64,000 nt of DNA from Ruegeria sp. TM1040. GTDB taxonomy: Bacteria > Pseudomonadota > Alphaproteobacteria > Rhodobacterales > Rhodobacteraceae. Location: contig NC_008044.1 of assembly GCF_000014065.1 (NCBI RefSeq), positions 2,255,501-2,319,500 of the forward strand, read 5' to 3'. Position 1 is the first letter of the stretch. Each line of letters starts with the position of its first letter. Below are positions 8,563 to 17,579 of the stretch, piece after piece. The notes under the pieces are model-generated. The model saw nothing but the letters and a program-made list of their open reading frames with translations, was not told the DNA's origin and did no database searches. The position numbers and the translations under genes were made by a program.

Positions 8563-11277
8563 ATGTCTGACCTCGACGCCTCGTGGATTCTGGTCTGCGC
8601 GCTTCTTGTGCTGCTGTTGCAGGCTGGCTTCCTCTGTCTTGAGGCTGGCACCGTTCGGGCGAAAAATTCCGCCAATGTCGCGCTGAAAAACCTGTCCGAT
8701 GTCTGCATCGTCAGTACCTGTTTCTGGCTGGTCGGCTTTGGCCTCATGTTTGGCGAGAGCTTCAATGGCCTCTTTGGAACCACACAGTTTTGGCTCGCGC
8801 TCGACAATGACAGCGGTCACGCGGCGTCGATTTTCCTGTTTCAGATGGCCTTTGCGGCAAGTGCAGCCACGATCGTCTCGGGCGCAGTTGCCGAGCGGGA
8901 GCGATTTCTGGGCTATATGGTGGTCTCTGTTGCGCTCAGCGCCCTTGTGTATCCGGTTGTCGGGCATTGGATCTGGAACCAGGCGGGCTGGCTGCGCCAG
9001 ATGGGATTTGTCGATTTTGCAGGCGCGACGGTTGTACACAGCGTGGGGGGATGGACCGCTCTGGTGACCATTATCATCCTCGGGCCGAGGCTCGGGCGAT
9101 ATGGCCCCAAGAAACGTCGGTTTGATGAGTACTCGATCTCTCTGGTCACGCTGGGCGGATTGCTCTTGTGGGTCGGCTGGGGTGCGTTCAACGGCGGCTC
9201 CGCTATGGCGTTTGGGACCGGTGTTGGCCCGATTATTGCGCGCACCATGCTGCTGGCGGCAGGCGCAGGGGTGGCGAGCATTGCCATCGGGCTTGGCCTT
9301 TTTCGGCACGTCAGGGCAGAGCTTTTGGTGAACGGCTTTCTCGGAGGATTGGTCGCGGGCACCGCCGGGGTGCACCTGATGACAGGCACAGTTGCCTTTG
9401 GCATCGGCGCCCTTGGCGCAGTCACCGTAATCATCGCCCGCGATATACTCGACGCGCTCAAGATCGACGATGTTGTGGGCGCCGTCCCCGTGCATCTGGC
9501 CGCGGGGTTGATCGGGACGCTCTCGATTGCCTTCACTGCCCCGGTTGACCTGTTGCCCGCAGGCAGCCGGCTGGCACAGCTGGGCATTCAGGCGCTGGGT
9601 ATCACTGCAGTTGGCGGATGGGTGGTCTGCTCGATGGCGCCGCTGATCCTGCTGCTGCGCGCAAGAGGTTTGCTGCGCGTCCACCCCAAGGACGAGGTGC
9701 GCGGGCTGAATCTCACCGAAAACAACCAACGAAACGCGCTTATGGACCTGCTGGCCGAAATGAAACGGCATCAGCGTTCCGGCTCTTTCAGCCGCCGCGT
9801 ACGCATCGACCGGTCCACCGAATACGGTGTGCTTGCCTACCGCTACAACCGGGTTCTCGACCGGGTGGAGGCGGAAATCAACGCACGTGTCGACTCGATC
9901 CGCAAGGAACGCATGAGCCGCCTTTTGGCCGAAGAGGCGTTTGAATCCATGCGCGAGGCGCAAGAAGAAAACGCCTGGTCGGCGCGGCATGACAAACTCA
10001 CCGGACTTGGCAACCGCAAGTACCTCGAAGAGGTTGCGGTCGAGACCAGCACCGGACCACTTGGCGCGACATTGCTCATTGCGATCGACCTAGATCGGTT
10101 CAAGGAGATCAATGACACCTACGGCCATGAGGCAGGAGATGTGGTGCTGGAACACACTGCCCAGCGGCTCTCCGAAAAGATCAGAACAGGGCGTGATTTT
10201 GCCTTCCGCATCGGCGGTGATGAGTTTGTAGTCCTCATGGAGTTTGCGGGCACCCAAGACGACGCTTTTGAATACTGCTCGGACTTGTTGTTCGAATTGC
10301 TGCAACCCGTCAGATACAAAGCAACCGATCTGCAGGTCGGTGCCTCCATTGGATTTGCCCTCTGCAAGCCGCCCGAAACGCTCGGCGCGGCGCTGCGACG
10401 CGCAGATCTTGCGCTCTATGCTTCAAAGGCTGACGGACGCTCCTGCGTCAACGCCTATTCCGCCTCCATCGGATCGGCTCATGACGAAAAGATGAACCTC
10501 ATACGGGATTTCAAACAGGCTTTCGCCAATAATGAAATCGAGGTGACGCTGCAGCCGCAGATCGATGGCAAGACCATGGAAATCGCCGGCTGTGAGGCGC
10601 TGGCGCGCTGGCACCATCCCGTGCGCGGCATCGTGAGTCCGGATGTTTTTGTACCCGTCGCAAAAGAAGTGAACATGCTGGCCGATCTTGATCGCCGAAT
10701 TCTCGATCTTGCCCTTGCGGCGTATTGGAATTTTGCGAGCCACGGCATCGCGCTTCCCAGCCTCTCGGTGAATGTCTCGGCGGAGCGGCTGGGGCACCCC
10801 GACTTGATCAAGGAACTCCAGCAGCGCGAGGATCTGCCACCAGATGGATTGGCGTTTGAACTCCTTGAAACGGTCTTTCTCGATCAGTTGACCGAGAATT
10901 ACGCCAACCAGATTGCCGCGCTCAAGGCGATGGGCATCGCAATTGAAATCGATGACTTTGGCACCGGGCACGCCAGCATCGCGGGGGTGCTCGCCCTGAA
11001 GCCCGACCGGCTCAAGATCGACCGGATGTTCACCTCCGGTATTGATGAAAAACCCGCCAGGCGCGATCTGATGCGCGGCCTCATCGAGATGGCCGCAAGT
11101 GCTGGGGCAGAAACGGTGGTTGAGGGAGTCGAGACGGAGGCGCAGGCACAGGTTCTGTCGGAGCTAGGCGCAGATGTGCTGCAAGGCTTTGCCTTTGCCC
11201 GCCCGATGGATCAGGAGCGCTTTTTGCTCTGGGCGCAGGACTGGAATGCAGCGCGCCAGATGCCAAAGACCGGATAA
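8563..11277 (+). CDS. Ammonium transporter fused to GGDEF and EAL domains
   Basis: A 904-residue fusion. Residues 1-370 are an Amt-family channel. The paired pore histidines correspond to H159 (VVHSVGG) and H311 (VPVHLAAG), the recruitment-site Asp to D151, and Phe-gate positions to F97 and F209 (WGAFNGGS). A charged, probably helical linker (about 382-470) leads to a GGDEF domain with intact GGDEF at 551-555; the product-inhibition RxxD is absent. Then comes an EAL domain with EAL at 678-680, NVSAERL, the DDFGTG motif, the K of LKPDRLKID, and EGVET. Both cyclase and phosphodiesterase signatures look catalytically complete. Inference: an inner-membrane ammonium receptor setting c-di-GMP. No glnK is adjacent. 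Confidence 0.93.
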   Translation: MSDLDASWILVCALLVLLLQAGFLCLEAGTVRAKNSANVALKNLSDVCIVSTCFWLVGFGLMFGESFNGLFGTTQFWLALDNDSGHAASIFLFQMAFAASAATIVSGAVAERERFLGYMVVSVALSALVYPVVGHWIWNQAGWLRQMGFVDFAGATVVHSVGGWTALVTIIILGPRLGRYGPKKRRFDEYSISLVTLGGLLLWVGWGAFNGGSAMAFGTGVGPIIARTMLLAAGAGVASIAIGLGLFRHVRAELLVNGFLGGLVAGTAGVHLMTGTVAFGIGALGAVTVIIARDILDALKIDDVVGAVPVHLAAGLIGTLSIAFTAPVDLLPAGSRLAQLGIQALGITAVGGWVVCSMAPLILLLRARGLLRVHPKDEVRGLNLTENNQRNALMDLLAEMKRHQRSGSFSRRVRIDRSTEYGVLAYRYNRVLDRVEAEINARVDSIRKERMSRLLAEEAFESMREAQEENAWSARHDKLTGLGNRKYLEEVAVETSTGPLGATLLIAIDLDRFKEINDTYGHEAGDVVLEHTAQRLSEKIRTGRDFAFRIGGDEFVVLMEFAGTQDDAFEYCSDLLFELLQPVRYKATDLQVGASIGFALCKPPETLGAALRRADLALYASKADGRSCVNAYSASIGSAHDEKMNLIRDFKQAFANNEIEVTLQPQIDGKTMEIAGCEALARWHHPVRGIVSPDVFVPVAKEVNMLADLDRRILDLALAAYWNFASHGIALPSLSVNVSAERLGHPDLIKELQQREDLPPDGLAFELLETVFLDQLTENYANQIAALKAMGIAIEIDDFGTGHASIAGVLALKPDRLKIDRMFTSGIDEKPARRDLMRGLIEMAASAGAETVVEGVETEAQAQVLSELGADVLQGFAFARPMDQERFLLWAQDWNAARQMPKTG

Positions 11278-11334
11278 GCCCCTAAAAAGGCGCGCATCAT
11301 CTGTGGTGCGATCTTTGGCGCGGTCACCAGCCGC

Positions 11335-11826
11335 TCAGCCTGCGTCGCGCTCGACCATCAGTGCCGCAAGAATCTCGGTCATGGTCTTGGTTTGGGAGCC
11401 GGGAGTCACCCCGCCCACACCGATGCGCCGTCCCATGCGCCACCAAAGACCGGGATACCAGCAGCGCTCTGCAGATGTCGTGCTGCGCATAAGGAACCCG
11501 TTTGAAGGCTTGAACGCAAAAAAGCCGCGATCAAGATGCTGCAGATCCTGGATGCGAATGATCTCGGTGCCATCCGAACAGCGCAGCCCCGCCGCCGTGA
11601 GCTCGATGCGATGCGCGGTGGCATGCCACATGCGATAGCCCATCCAGAGCGCCAAGCCCGACACAAGCATCAGGAACCCCTGCCATGCCACGCCCGGTGT
11701 GCTCGCCATGGCGACATAGAGGGTCATCAGCCCCAGCCCGATCAACATGGCCACGCCAATCACCCGGCGGGCTGGCGATGCTTCCACGGTGGCGAGTACT
11801 TCGCCGCTGTCGATTTCGTGGCTCAT
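11335..11826 (-). CDS. Small membrane protein of unknown function
   Basis: This 163-residue protein has two hydrophobic segments (about 22-42 and 48-66) followed by a soluble domain that looks like a small PH-type beta domain (HRIELTAAGLRCSDGTEI, then a conserved-looking RGFFAFKPSNGFL). Similar two-helix plus beta-domain proteins are common in Rhodobacteraceae and mostly unnamed. It lies between the Amt fusion (convergent) and the XRE-cupin regulator (same strand, 82 bp away). No function is proposed. Confidence 0.7.
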   Translation of the reverse strand: MSHEIDSGEVLATVEASPARRVIGVAMLIGLGLMTLYVAMASTPGVAWQGFLMLVSGLALWMGYRMWHATAHRIELTAAGLRCSDGTEIIRIQDLQHLDRGFFAFKPSNGFLMRSTTSAERCWYPGLWWRMGRRIGVGGVTPGSQTKTMTEILAALMVERDAG

Positions 11827-11908
11827 TTACGGTCTCCCTCGGATCACTGGCGATGGGTTAGCGAAAAACACCGGGATCGAACAGCCCTTTTGGTGATCGC
11901 GCGACGGA

Positions 11909-12559
11909 TCAGCTCAGGGCCCCGAGATGGGTACAGGCCCAGAACACCCGCGCTTTGTCAGGGCCGGTGCTACGCACACCATGGCGCAGGGTACTGTCGT
12001 AATAGGCGCAGTCTCCGGCGGCGAGGATCACTGGTTCGTAATGCTCCACCCGCAGTTCGACCTCCCCTTCGAGCACCAGCAACAGCTCCTCGCCATCATG
12101 GCGGTCCAAGTGGGCAGGCACGCCTTCGCCCTTGGCGCAGATGGTGCCGATCAGCGGGATGATCTTCTTCCCGGTGAGCCCGTTGCACAGCACTTCATAA
12201 TCATAGACCTTGCCCTCGACCGAGCGCCCCTGCCCCGCCCGCGTCACAGTGAGCCGGGTGGTGTGAACCTCGTCTTCAGGTTCAGCGATGAGCTTTTCCA
12301 GTCCAACGCCATAGCCCCGCGCGAGTCGCAGCAGATTCTCAAAACTCGGGGATACTTTGCCGTTTTCGATCTTGTAGATCGTCGAAACGGCAAGTCGCGT
12401 GCGTTCAGCAGCTTGCTCGAGCGTCATCCCCGCAGCGCTGCGTAAGCCTTTGACTCGCCTGCCGAGTTCAAGTCGTATGCGCTGTTTTTCTCCTTCATCA
12501 AGCACCGCCGAATGCGTGTCGGCGGAAAACGAAGACTCTTTTCCTGTTGTTTCAGACAT
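11909..12559 (-). CDS. XRE family regulator with C-terminal cupin sensor domain
   Basis: This 216-residue protein has an N-terminal Cro/C1 helix-turn-helix (about 35-75: GMTLEQAAERTRLAVSTIYK) and a C-terminal cupin barrel (about 130-205) with HLDRHDGEELLLVLEGEVEL and a second motif ending in RHGVRS. Such regulators control small-molecule transport or catabolism in response to a cupin-bound ligand. The start was placed at 12559 (MSETTG) rather than the longer frame to 12652, whose extra residues look non-coding; the upstream sequence is AT-rich with only a weak RBS. It diverges from an NhaC-family antiporter about 590 bp away and may regulate it. Confidence 0.85.
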   Translation of the reverse strand: MSETTGKESSFSADTHSAVLDEGEKQRIRLELGRRVKGLRSAAGMTLEQAAERTRLAVSTIYKIENGKVSPSFENLLRLARGYGVGLEKLIAEPEDEVHTTRLTVTRAGQGRSVEGKVYDYEVLCNGLTGKKIIPLIGTICAKGEGVPAHLDRHDGEELLLVLEGEVELRVEHYEPVILAAGDCAYYDSTLRHGVRSTGPDKARVFWACTHLGALS

Positions 12560-13150
12560 ATTTTTTCTTATTTTACCAAAAATTTCCCATAGGCCGGAAG
12601 CGAGATCGATTTGGGTGAAAGTATGCATGACCAACACAGGCGAGGCCAGCAAATAGCCATGAAACCTGCCTACACCGCCAGGCCCAACCCCGCAGTACGC
12701 AGTCCAAACCTGAGCCTCGCCGGGTCGCCTGATGGCGGTCCTCGCGCCCGTTGCGGCGTTTCCAAGACAGTCCGACGCAGACGCACGCCCTAGGCAGGGG
12801 CCGCATCCCTAACTGGGCCGTAGTGCCCTCTCACAATGTCCAAGTTCGTTCATTCCCAGTGTGTTTTTGTGTTTCAGGATCATGTGATGACCCCAATTCC
12901 CCGCTCTTGCTGCTTAGATTGCCACCGGCCAAAGCGAGCCGAACATGATCGGGATGTGATCCCGCGCCACCGCGCAGAAACTCTCGGCTGGTTAGGGCCT
13001 CTCTGCACGCTCCGCACAGTTCCCCCACTCGAACGCCACGCGACGGGTTGACCCACCCTCCCACGTACTCACCAACGGCCAGCCCCTTTTTTTTGGCGGA
13101 TCACAGCGCCCTGGGGGTCGGCCTTCTTCACGATAAAGAGGACATCTTTT
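12560..13150. other. 591-bp intergenic region upstream of the NhaC-family gene
   Basis: An unusually long non-coding stretch for this gene-dense window, between the divergent XRE-cupin regulator and antiporter genes. It includes an eight-T run near 13088-13096. I looked for tRNA, riboswitch and palindrome signals and found none that I can support. The short open frames lack ribosome binding sites and family resemblance. It could hold a long leader RNA. Confidence 0.4.
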
Positions 13151-14605
13151 ATGCCATTGCAGAAAACGGACATCCGTCCCTCCATCGGCCTAGCGCTGCT
13201 GCCGATCGTGCTGACGCTCGCCATTCTTGGGGTGCAGATCTTTTACTTTGGGGATTTCACCCCCCATATCCCACTTGCAATCGGGATCGCCCTCACCGCG
13301 GTGGTGGGCCTGATCGAAGGGCTGAGCTGGGATGAGATCGAAAAAGGCGCCTTTCATGTGATCGCAGTGTCTTTCCCGGCGGTGTCGGTGCTGATCCTTG
13401 TCGGCATGATCGTTGGCACATGGATCGCCTCCGGCACCGTTCCCACGCTGATCTATTACGGGCTGTCGCTGCTTTCGCCAGAGCTGTTTCTCGCGGCGGG
13501 GATGATCCTCTGCTCCATCGTCTCGCTTGCCCTCGGGACATCCTGGGGCACGGTCGGCACAGTGGGTCTCGCGCTGATGGGCATCGGCGAAGGCTTTGGC
13601 ATCCCGGCCTACTGGACTGCAGGCGCGGTGGTTTCAGGCGCCTTCTTTGGCGACAAGATCTCGCCCCTTTCGGATACCACCAACCTGGCCCCGGCCGTGA
13701 CTGATACGCAGCTATTTGACCACATCCGCAACATGTTGCCGACCACTGTTCCCGCGATGCTGATCGCGCTGGCGATCTACACTGTGATGGGGTTCAACCT
13801 TGGTGACGGCGCGCCCTCCTTTGAACGCATCGAGAGCTTCAAGGGCGCGCTGGAGGGGTCGTTTGACATCACGCCCTGGCTGCTATTGCCCGCGCTTTTG
13901 GTGGTCGGGCTTGCAATGATGCGCATGCCGGCGATCCCGACTCTGTTCATCGGTGTCGTGGTAGCGTCTCTGATTGCGATCTTTGTGCAGGGCGCATCGC
14001 TGCATGACGTTTTCACCTATGCCAACTACGGCTATTCGGTCGAAACCGGCGTCGCCGCAATGGACTCGCTGATGAACCGGGGCGGGATCCAGTCGATGAT
14101 GTGGACCATCTCTCTGATCCTGATCGCGCTTGGCTTTGGCGGCGCGTTGGAGCGCACGGGCTGCCTTGCGGCCATCATCGAGCTTTTGACCAAGCGGGTG
14201 AAAACCATCGCGGGTGTGCAGACCTCGGCGATCCTGTCCTCCATGGCGACCAACACCGTGGCGGGCGATCCCTATCTCTCGATCGCGCTGCCTGGGCGGA
14301 TGTTCAAGCCGGTCTACGACCGTATCGGCTATTCGCGCCTGAACCTGGCACGCGCCACCGAGGAAGGCGGCACCATCATCTCGCCGCTGATCCCGTGGAA
14401 CGCCGGTGGCGCCTTTGTGATCTCGGCCCTCGCGCTGGGTGTCTCGGACGGCAAGATCGAAAACCTGCTCTACATCCCGCTGTCCTTTGCCTGCTGGCTG
14501 GCCCCGGTCTTTGGGATCTTCTACGCATGGACCGGCCTTTTTACACCCAAGGCCGAAGCGGCTGACACCGTGCGCGCAGAAGCCGCGCAGCACCCCGCAG
14601 AGTAA
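13151..14605 (+). CDS. NhaC family Na+/H+ (organic ion) antiporter
   Basis: A 484-residue inner-membrane transporter with 11 to 12 hydrophobic segments. NhaC-family signatures include TSWGTVGTVGLALMGIG near 135-150, GAFFGDKISPLSDTTNLAPA near 176-195 and ATEEGGTIISPLIPWNAGG near 400. The family exchanges Na+ for H+; some members exchange malate/lactate or other organic ions, so the substrate is open. AAGAGGAC shortly before the ATG is the RBS. The adjacent divergent XRE-cupin regulator suggests a metabolite rather than only Na+ as inducer, which is an inference. Confidence 0.88.
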   Translation: MPLQKTDIRPSIGLALLPIVLTLAILGVQIFYFGDFTPHIPLAIGIALTAVVGLIEGLSWDEIEKGAFHVIAVSFPAVSVLILVGMIVGTWIASGTVPTLIYYGLSLLSPELFLAAGMILCSIVSLALGTSWGTVGTVGLALMGIGEGFGIPAYWTAGAVVSGAFFGDKISPLSDTTNLAPAVTDTQLFDHIRNMLPTTVPAMLIALAIYTVMGFNLGDGAPSFERIESFKGALEGSFDITPWLLLPALLVVGLAMMRMPAIPTLFIGVVVASLIAIFVQGASLHDVFTYANYGYSVETGVAAMDSLMNRGGIQSMMWTISLILIALGFGGALERTGCLAAIIELLTKRVKTIAGVQTSAILSSMATNTVAGDPYLSIALPGRMFKPVYDRIGYSRLNLARATEEGGTIISPLIPWNAGGAFVISALALGVSDGKIENLLYIPLSFACWLAPVFGIFYAWTGLFTPKAEAADTVRAEAAQHPAE

Positions 14606-14615
14606 TACTCACAAG

Positions 14616-14648
14616 GATATGCGCCTGACTACAAATCGGGCGCATATC
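14616..14648 (+). terminator. Hairpin after the NhaC-family gene
   Basis: A perfect 10-bp stem (GATATGCGCC-N13-GGCGCATATC) starts 10 bp past the stop. There is no T run after it, so termination efficiency is uncertain; it may instead stabilise the mRNA end. Confidence 0.55.
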
Positions 14649-14747
14649 ACCCTGCATTCCTGCACAGACGCAGTGAGCCAGTGCAGATTTTCCTAATCCG
14701 ACATCTCACCTATTCTTGGGACACACCCTCTCATCAGGAGAAGTTTC

Positions 14748-15659
14748 ATGTCCCTGCGCCCGATTTTGGAAAAACGTTCAGCCCAGCCAACCATGGAAGG
14801 CGCTGGCGTACATCTGCACCGCGCTTTTGGGTTTCAGGATCCAAGCGAGCTGGACCCTTTCCTGCTGTTTGATGATTTCCGCAACGACCATCCGGAGCTG
14901 TATCAGCAGGGATTTCCCTGGCACCCACACCGCGGCATCGAGACGATCACCTATGTGCTGGCGGGCTCTGTTGACCACGGTGACAGCCTCGGCAACACTG
15001 GCACGCTGGGCGCAGGGGATGTGCAGTGGATGACCGCCGGTTCGGGTATCCTGCATCAGGAAATGCCGAGCGGAAACCAGAAGGGGCAGATGCACGGTTT
15101 CCAGCTTTGGGGCAATCTTCCGTCCGCCCAAAAGATGACGGCCCCACGGTATCAGGATGTCCAGGGCAAGGATATTCCCGAGGTGATCGACGATGACGGC
15201 ACCCGCGTCAAAGTGATCGTGGGCGAATTCTGGGGCAAGCGCGGCCCCGTTGATGGCATCGCCGCCGACCCGCAATATCTCGACGTCTATGTCCCCGCCG
15301 GTGTCAAAAAGACGTTCAAGATCGACACATACCGACGCGCTTTTGCCTATATTTTTGAAGGCCAAGCCGCCTTTGCGGATGCCTCCCAGCCGCAGGGTGT
15401 CCTGTTGGAAAAAGAGGTTGCCGGCCAGGAGGTCAACATCCGCGATCTCTCGGGAGATCGCACATTGGTGCGTTTTGGCACTGGCGAAGAGATCACCGTG
15501 CAGGCCGGCCCCGAGGGCGTGCGTTTCCTGCTCATTTCTGGCGCACCGATCGAGGAGCCAGTGGCATGGCATGGTCCGATCGTGATGAACACACAGGCCG
15601 AGCTGCAAAAAGCCTTCTCCGAGTTGCGCAACGGAACCTTCATCAAACCCGCTCACTGA
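14748..15659 (+). CDS. Pirin family protein
   Basis: A 303-residue two-cupin protein. The N-terminal cupin holds the pirin metal site: HPHRGIET at 63-70, then a His in DHGDSLGNTG, and ILHQEMP further on with the Glu ligand. Bacterial pirins bind Fe and are either quercetinase-like dioxygenases or redox-sensing regulators; which applies here is not visible. TCAGGAGAAG before the ATG is a good RBS. It appears monocistronic. Confidence 0.88.
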   Translation: MSLRPILEKRSAQPTMEGAGVHLHRAFGFQDPSELDPFLLFDDFRNDHPELYQQGFPWHPHRGIETITYVLAGSVDHGDSLGNTGTLGAGDVQWMTAGSGILHQEMPSGNQKGQMHGFQLWGNLPSAQKMTAPRYQDVQGKDIPEVIDDDGTRVKVIVGEFWGKRGPVDGIAADPQYLDVYVPAGVKKTFKIDTYRRAFAYIFEGQAAFADASQPQGVLLEKEVAGQEVNIRDLSGDRTLVRFGTGEEITVQAGPEGVRFLLISGAPIEEPVAWHGPIVMNTQAELQKAFSELRNGTFIKPAH

Positions 15660-15975
15660 TAGGGAGAACCGCCCCCCCCCTTTTCTCTCGGGGCGGTGCA
15701 GGCCACAGGATGGCAAACCCAGATTGGGTCCACACCCAATGCGGATCGGGTCAAGGGGCCCAGCGGCCCAGCCCGGCACGGGCGGCGTGCCCTTGACGCG
15801 CCGACGTCAATTGAAACTTGAAAAGGCTCCTGAGGGCAGACCTGCCCCTCAGGGCCGTCTAAGCCCAAACGCGCAAACACCCGCACCAAACGGGACGTCC
15901 GCGATCTTCCATCGCCTCAAGGCCTGCTGAACAAAAGCCGCGCGGAAGCGCTCCACTTTGTGACGCCTTGCAAGC
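15660..15975. other. Intergenic region with a poly-C tract
   Basis: This 316-bp stretch between convergent genes contains a run of nine C at about 15671-15679, right after the pirin gene. The rest is GC-rich with small open frames that have neither RBS nor family resemblance. I see no RNA gene. Confidence 0.4.
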
Positions 15976-16464
15976 TTAGCCCTGTGCGGCATCCCAAACA
16001 TAGGTCATCTCACCAGAGGCAGTTTTCTCGCCGGGTTCAAATCCGCATTTCTCGAGGACACGGGCCGAGGCGGCGTTCTCGGCCATCACGCCACCGGACA
16101 ACACCACGTGCGTTCCTCGCAGCTGATCTTGCAGCGCGCGCAGCATCTCGCTGGCATAGCCCTGCCCCCATGCCCGGCGCGTAAAGAGATAGCCCAGATT
16201 GCGCTGGCCCGCGGCGTCATGGGCAAAAGACAGGATTACGAGACCGACAATCTCTTGATCTTGAGCGCTCAGCGCGACGACCTCGGCCTCTTGTTGCAGC
16301 GCGTCAATGAGGTGACGCCGCGCTGCATCGGACCCCAGGTTTTGAAACCCCGGTGGAAGGAACGCCACAACCTCCGGTGCGAACAAGGCCTCGCGATCCG
16401 CCGCCGTCATCTGCACAGGCTCCGTTGCATGCAACCGCCCGGATTTCAGATCCTTCAGCTCCAT
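15976..16464 (-). CDS. GNAT family N-acetyltransferase
   Basis: This 162-residue protein has the GNAT acetyl-CoA binding motif in the middle (NLGYLFTRRAWGQGYASEML, with RxxGxG/A represented by RAWGQGYA) and the late motif NAASARVLEKCGFEP. It resembles the RimJ/RimL-like group that acetylates small molecules or protein N termini. It lies four bases downstream of the TetR regulator stop on the same strand, so the two form an operon and the enzyme may be under TetR control. Substrate unknown. Confidence 0.85.
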   Translation of the reverse strand: MELKDLKSGRLHATEPVQMTAADREALFAPEVVAFLPPGFQNLGSDAARRHLIDALQQEAEVVALSAQDQEIVGLVILSFAHDAAGQRNLGYLFTRRAWGQGYASEMLRALQDQLRGTHVVLSGGVMAENAASARVLEKCGFEPGEKTASGEMTYVWDAAQG

Positions 16465-16468
16465 CGCG

Positions 16469-17056
16469 CTACACCCCGACAGATTTGCGCACCATATCCC
16501 AATAGAGCGTCTCCACCTCTACAAGCGACAACCGCCCGCCATCACGATACCACGTCAAAACCCCGTTCAGCATCGCAATCACCGCAAGTGCTGCGATCTT
16601 GGTATCGGGCACCTGAAACAGCCCTTGCGTGACCCCGGCCTTCAGGATGCCTTCGAGCTGGTTTTCATAGGTGCGGCGGCGTTCTTCGATGCGGGCGAAG
16701 TTCTCATCGGTCAGGTTGCGCAACTCCATATACGCAATAAAGACCGCATCAGGGCGTTCGAGGTTATAACGGATGTGAAACCGCACAAACCGTTCCAACT
16801 GCCCCATTACGTCCTCAGGCAGATCCTCCGCTGCCCAGGCCGTCAGAAGCCCCTCCATATGAGCCTGCATCAAGTCAAACAGCAGGCTCTGCTTGTCAGC
16901 AGTGTAGTTATAAAGCGCGCCCGCCTGCACGCCCACCGCCCCGGCGATCTGACGCATGGAGACCGCCGCATAGCCATGACGGGCAAACAGCTCCTGCGCC
17001 GCTGCGCGAATACGCGGGCCGGTGATGTCGGAATGAGAACCTTGAGTACGTGCCAT
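16469..17056 (-). CDS. TetR/AcrR family transcriptional regulator
   Basis: This 195-residue regulator has an N-terminal HTH (about 20-60: GYAAVSMRQIAGAVGVQAGALYNY) and a C-terminal ligand and dimerisation domain containing MELRNLTDENFARIEERR, a stretch typical of TetR members near acyl-CoA metabolism genes. The start was set at 17056 (MARTQG) because the upstream in-frame ATGs lie in or beyond a perfect palindrome at 17067-17088 that is the probable operator. The GNAT gene follows four bases downstream. Ligand and regulon unknown. Confidence 0.87.
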   Translation of the reverse strand: MARTQGSHSDITGPRIRAAAQELFARHGYAAVSMRQIAGAVGVQAGALYNYTADKQSLLFDLMQAHMEGLLTAWAAEDLPEDVMGQLERFVRFHIRYNLERPDAVFIAYMELRNLTDENFARIEERRRTYENQLEGILKAGVTQGLFQVPDTKIAALAVIAMLNGVLTWYRDGGRLSLVEVETLYWDMVRKSVGV

Positions 17057-17066
17057 ATATACAGAG

Positions 17067-17088
17067 TATCTGAACATATGTTCAGATA
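17067..17088. promoter_or_regulatory. Perfect 22-bp palindrome, candidate TetR operator
   Basis: The sequence TATCTGAACAT and its exact reverse complement abut with no spacer. It is 11 bp upstream of the chosen TetR start and 94 bp from the divergent lipoprotein start, so it could control both directions. Autoregulation by the adjacent TetR protein is inferred. Confidence 0.7.
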
Positions 17089-17181
17089 AAAGCGGCATAA
17101 CGGGCGACGCGGATTAACTTGTACCCACAGGCGCATTTGTGCATCAAGGGCAAAAGCCCCGACGGAAACTCCGGTACGCCC

Positions 17182-17484
17182 ATGACCGCCACACCCGCTG
17201 CCCGCCTGTTTTTTGCACCTACGCCGCGCTCGACGCGCCTCGGGGTGCTCCTCGCCTGCACCCTACTGAGCCTCGCAACCGCCTGCTCGCGCGTGCCGGA
17301 ACTGGAGGACCGTCTCCCGGCGGATCTGCGCAGCCAGCCCTACCCGGATCTTTTGCCGTTGGAGACCGCTCTCAGCGATGAGCCGCTGCCCGAAGATGAA
17401 AGCGCCGCGCTCTCGGAGGCACTCGACGCGCGCGCCGAAGGTTTGCGCAGACGCGCAGAAGAATTGCGCCGCCGCCAATTCTGA
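17182..17484 (+). CDS. Small predicted lipoprotein
   Basis: This 100-residue protein has a hydrophobic N-terminal signal (LGVLLACTLLSLATAC) ending in a plausible lipobox with Cys, so it should be lipid-anchored. The mature part is acidic and then Arg/Glu-rich, with a predicted helical C terminus (ARAEGLRRRAEELRRRQF). The start was set at 17182 because the longer frame from 17119 adds a non-signal-like extension. It precedes hom by 95 bp. Function unknown. Confidence 0.7.
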   Translation: MTATPAARLFFAPTPRSTRLGVLLACTLLSLATACSRVPELEDRLPADLRSQPYPDLLPLETALSDEPLPEDESAALSEALDARAEGLRRRAEELRRRQF

Positions 17485-17579
17485 CCCCCCGCTCACCCTG
17501 TTGAGCGTTGCACCAAAGGGCCAGAGCCGCTAAGGCGGCATCGAACCCATAGATCGTCAAGACAATAAGGACCTCCACT

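Noticed and set aside
15724-15930. A small gene in the pirin-GNAT gap
   Set aside because: No RBS, Pro/Gly-rich composition and no resemblance to a known family.
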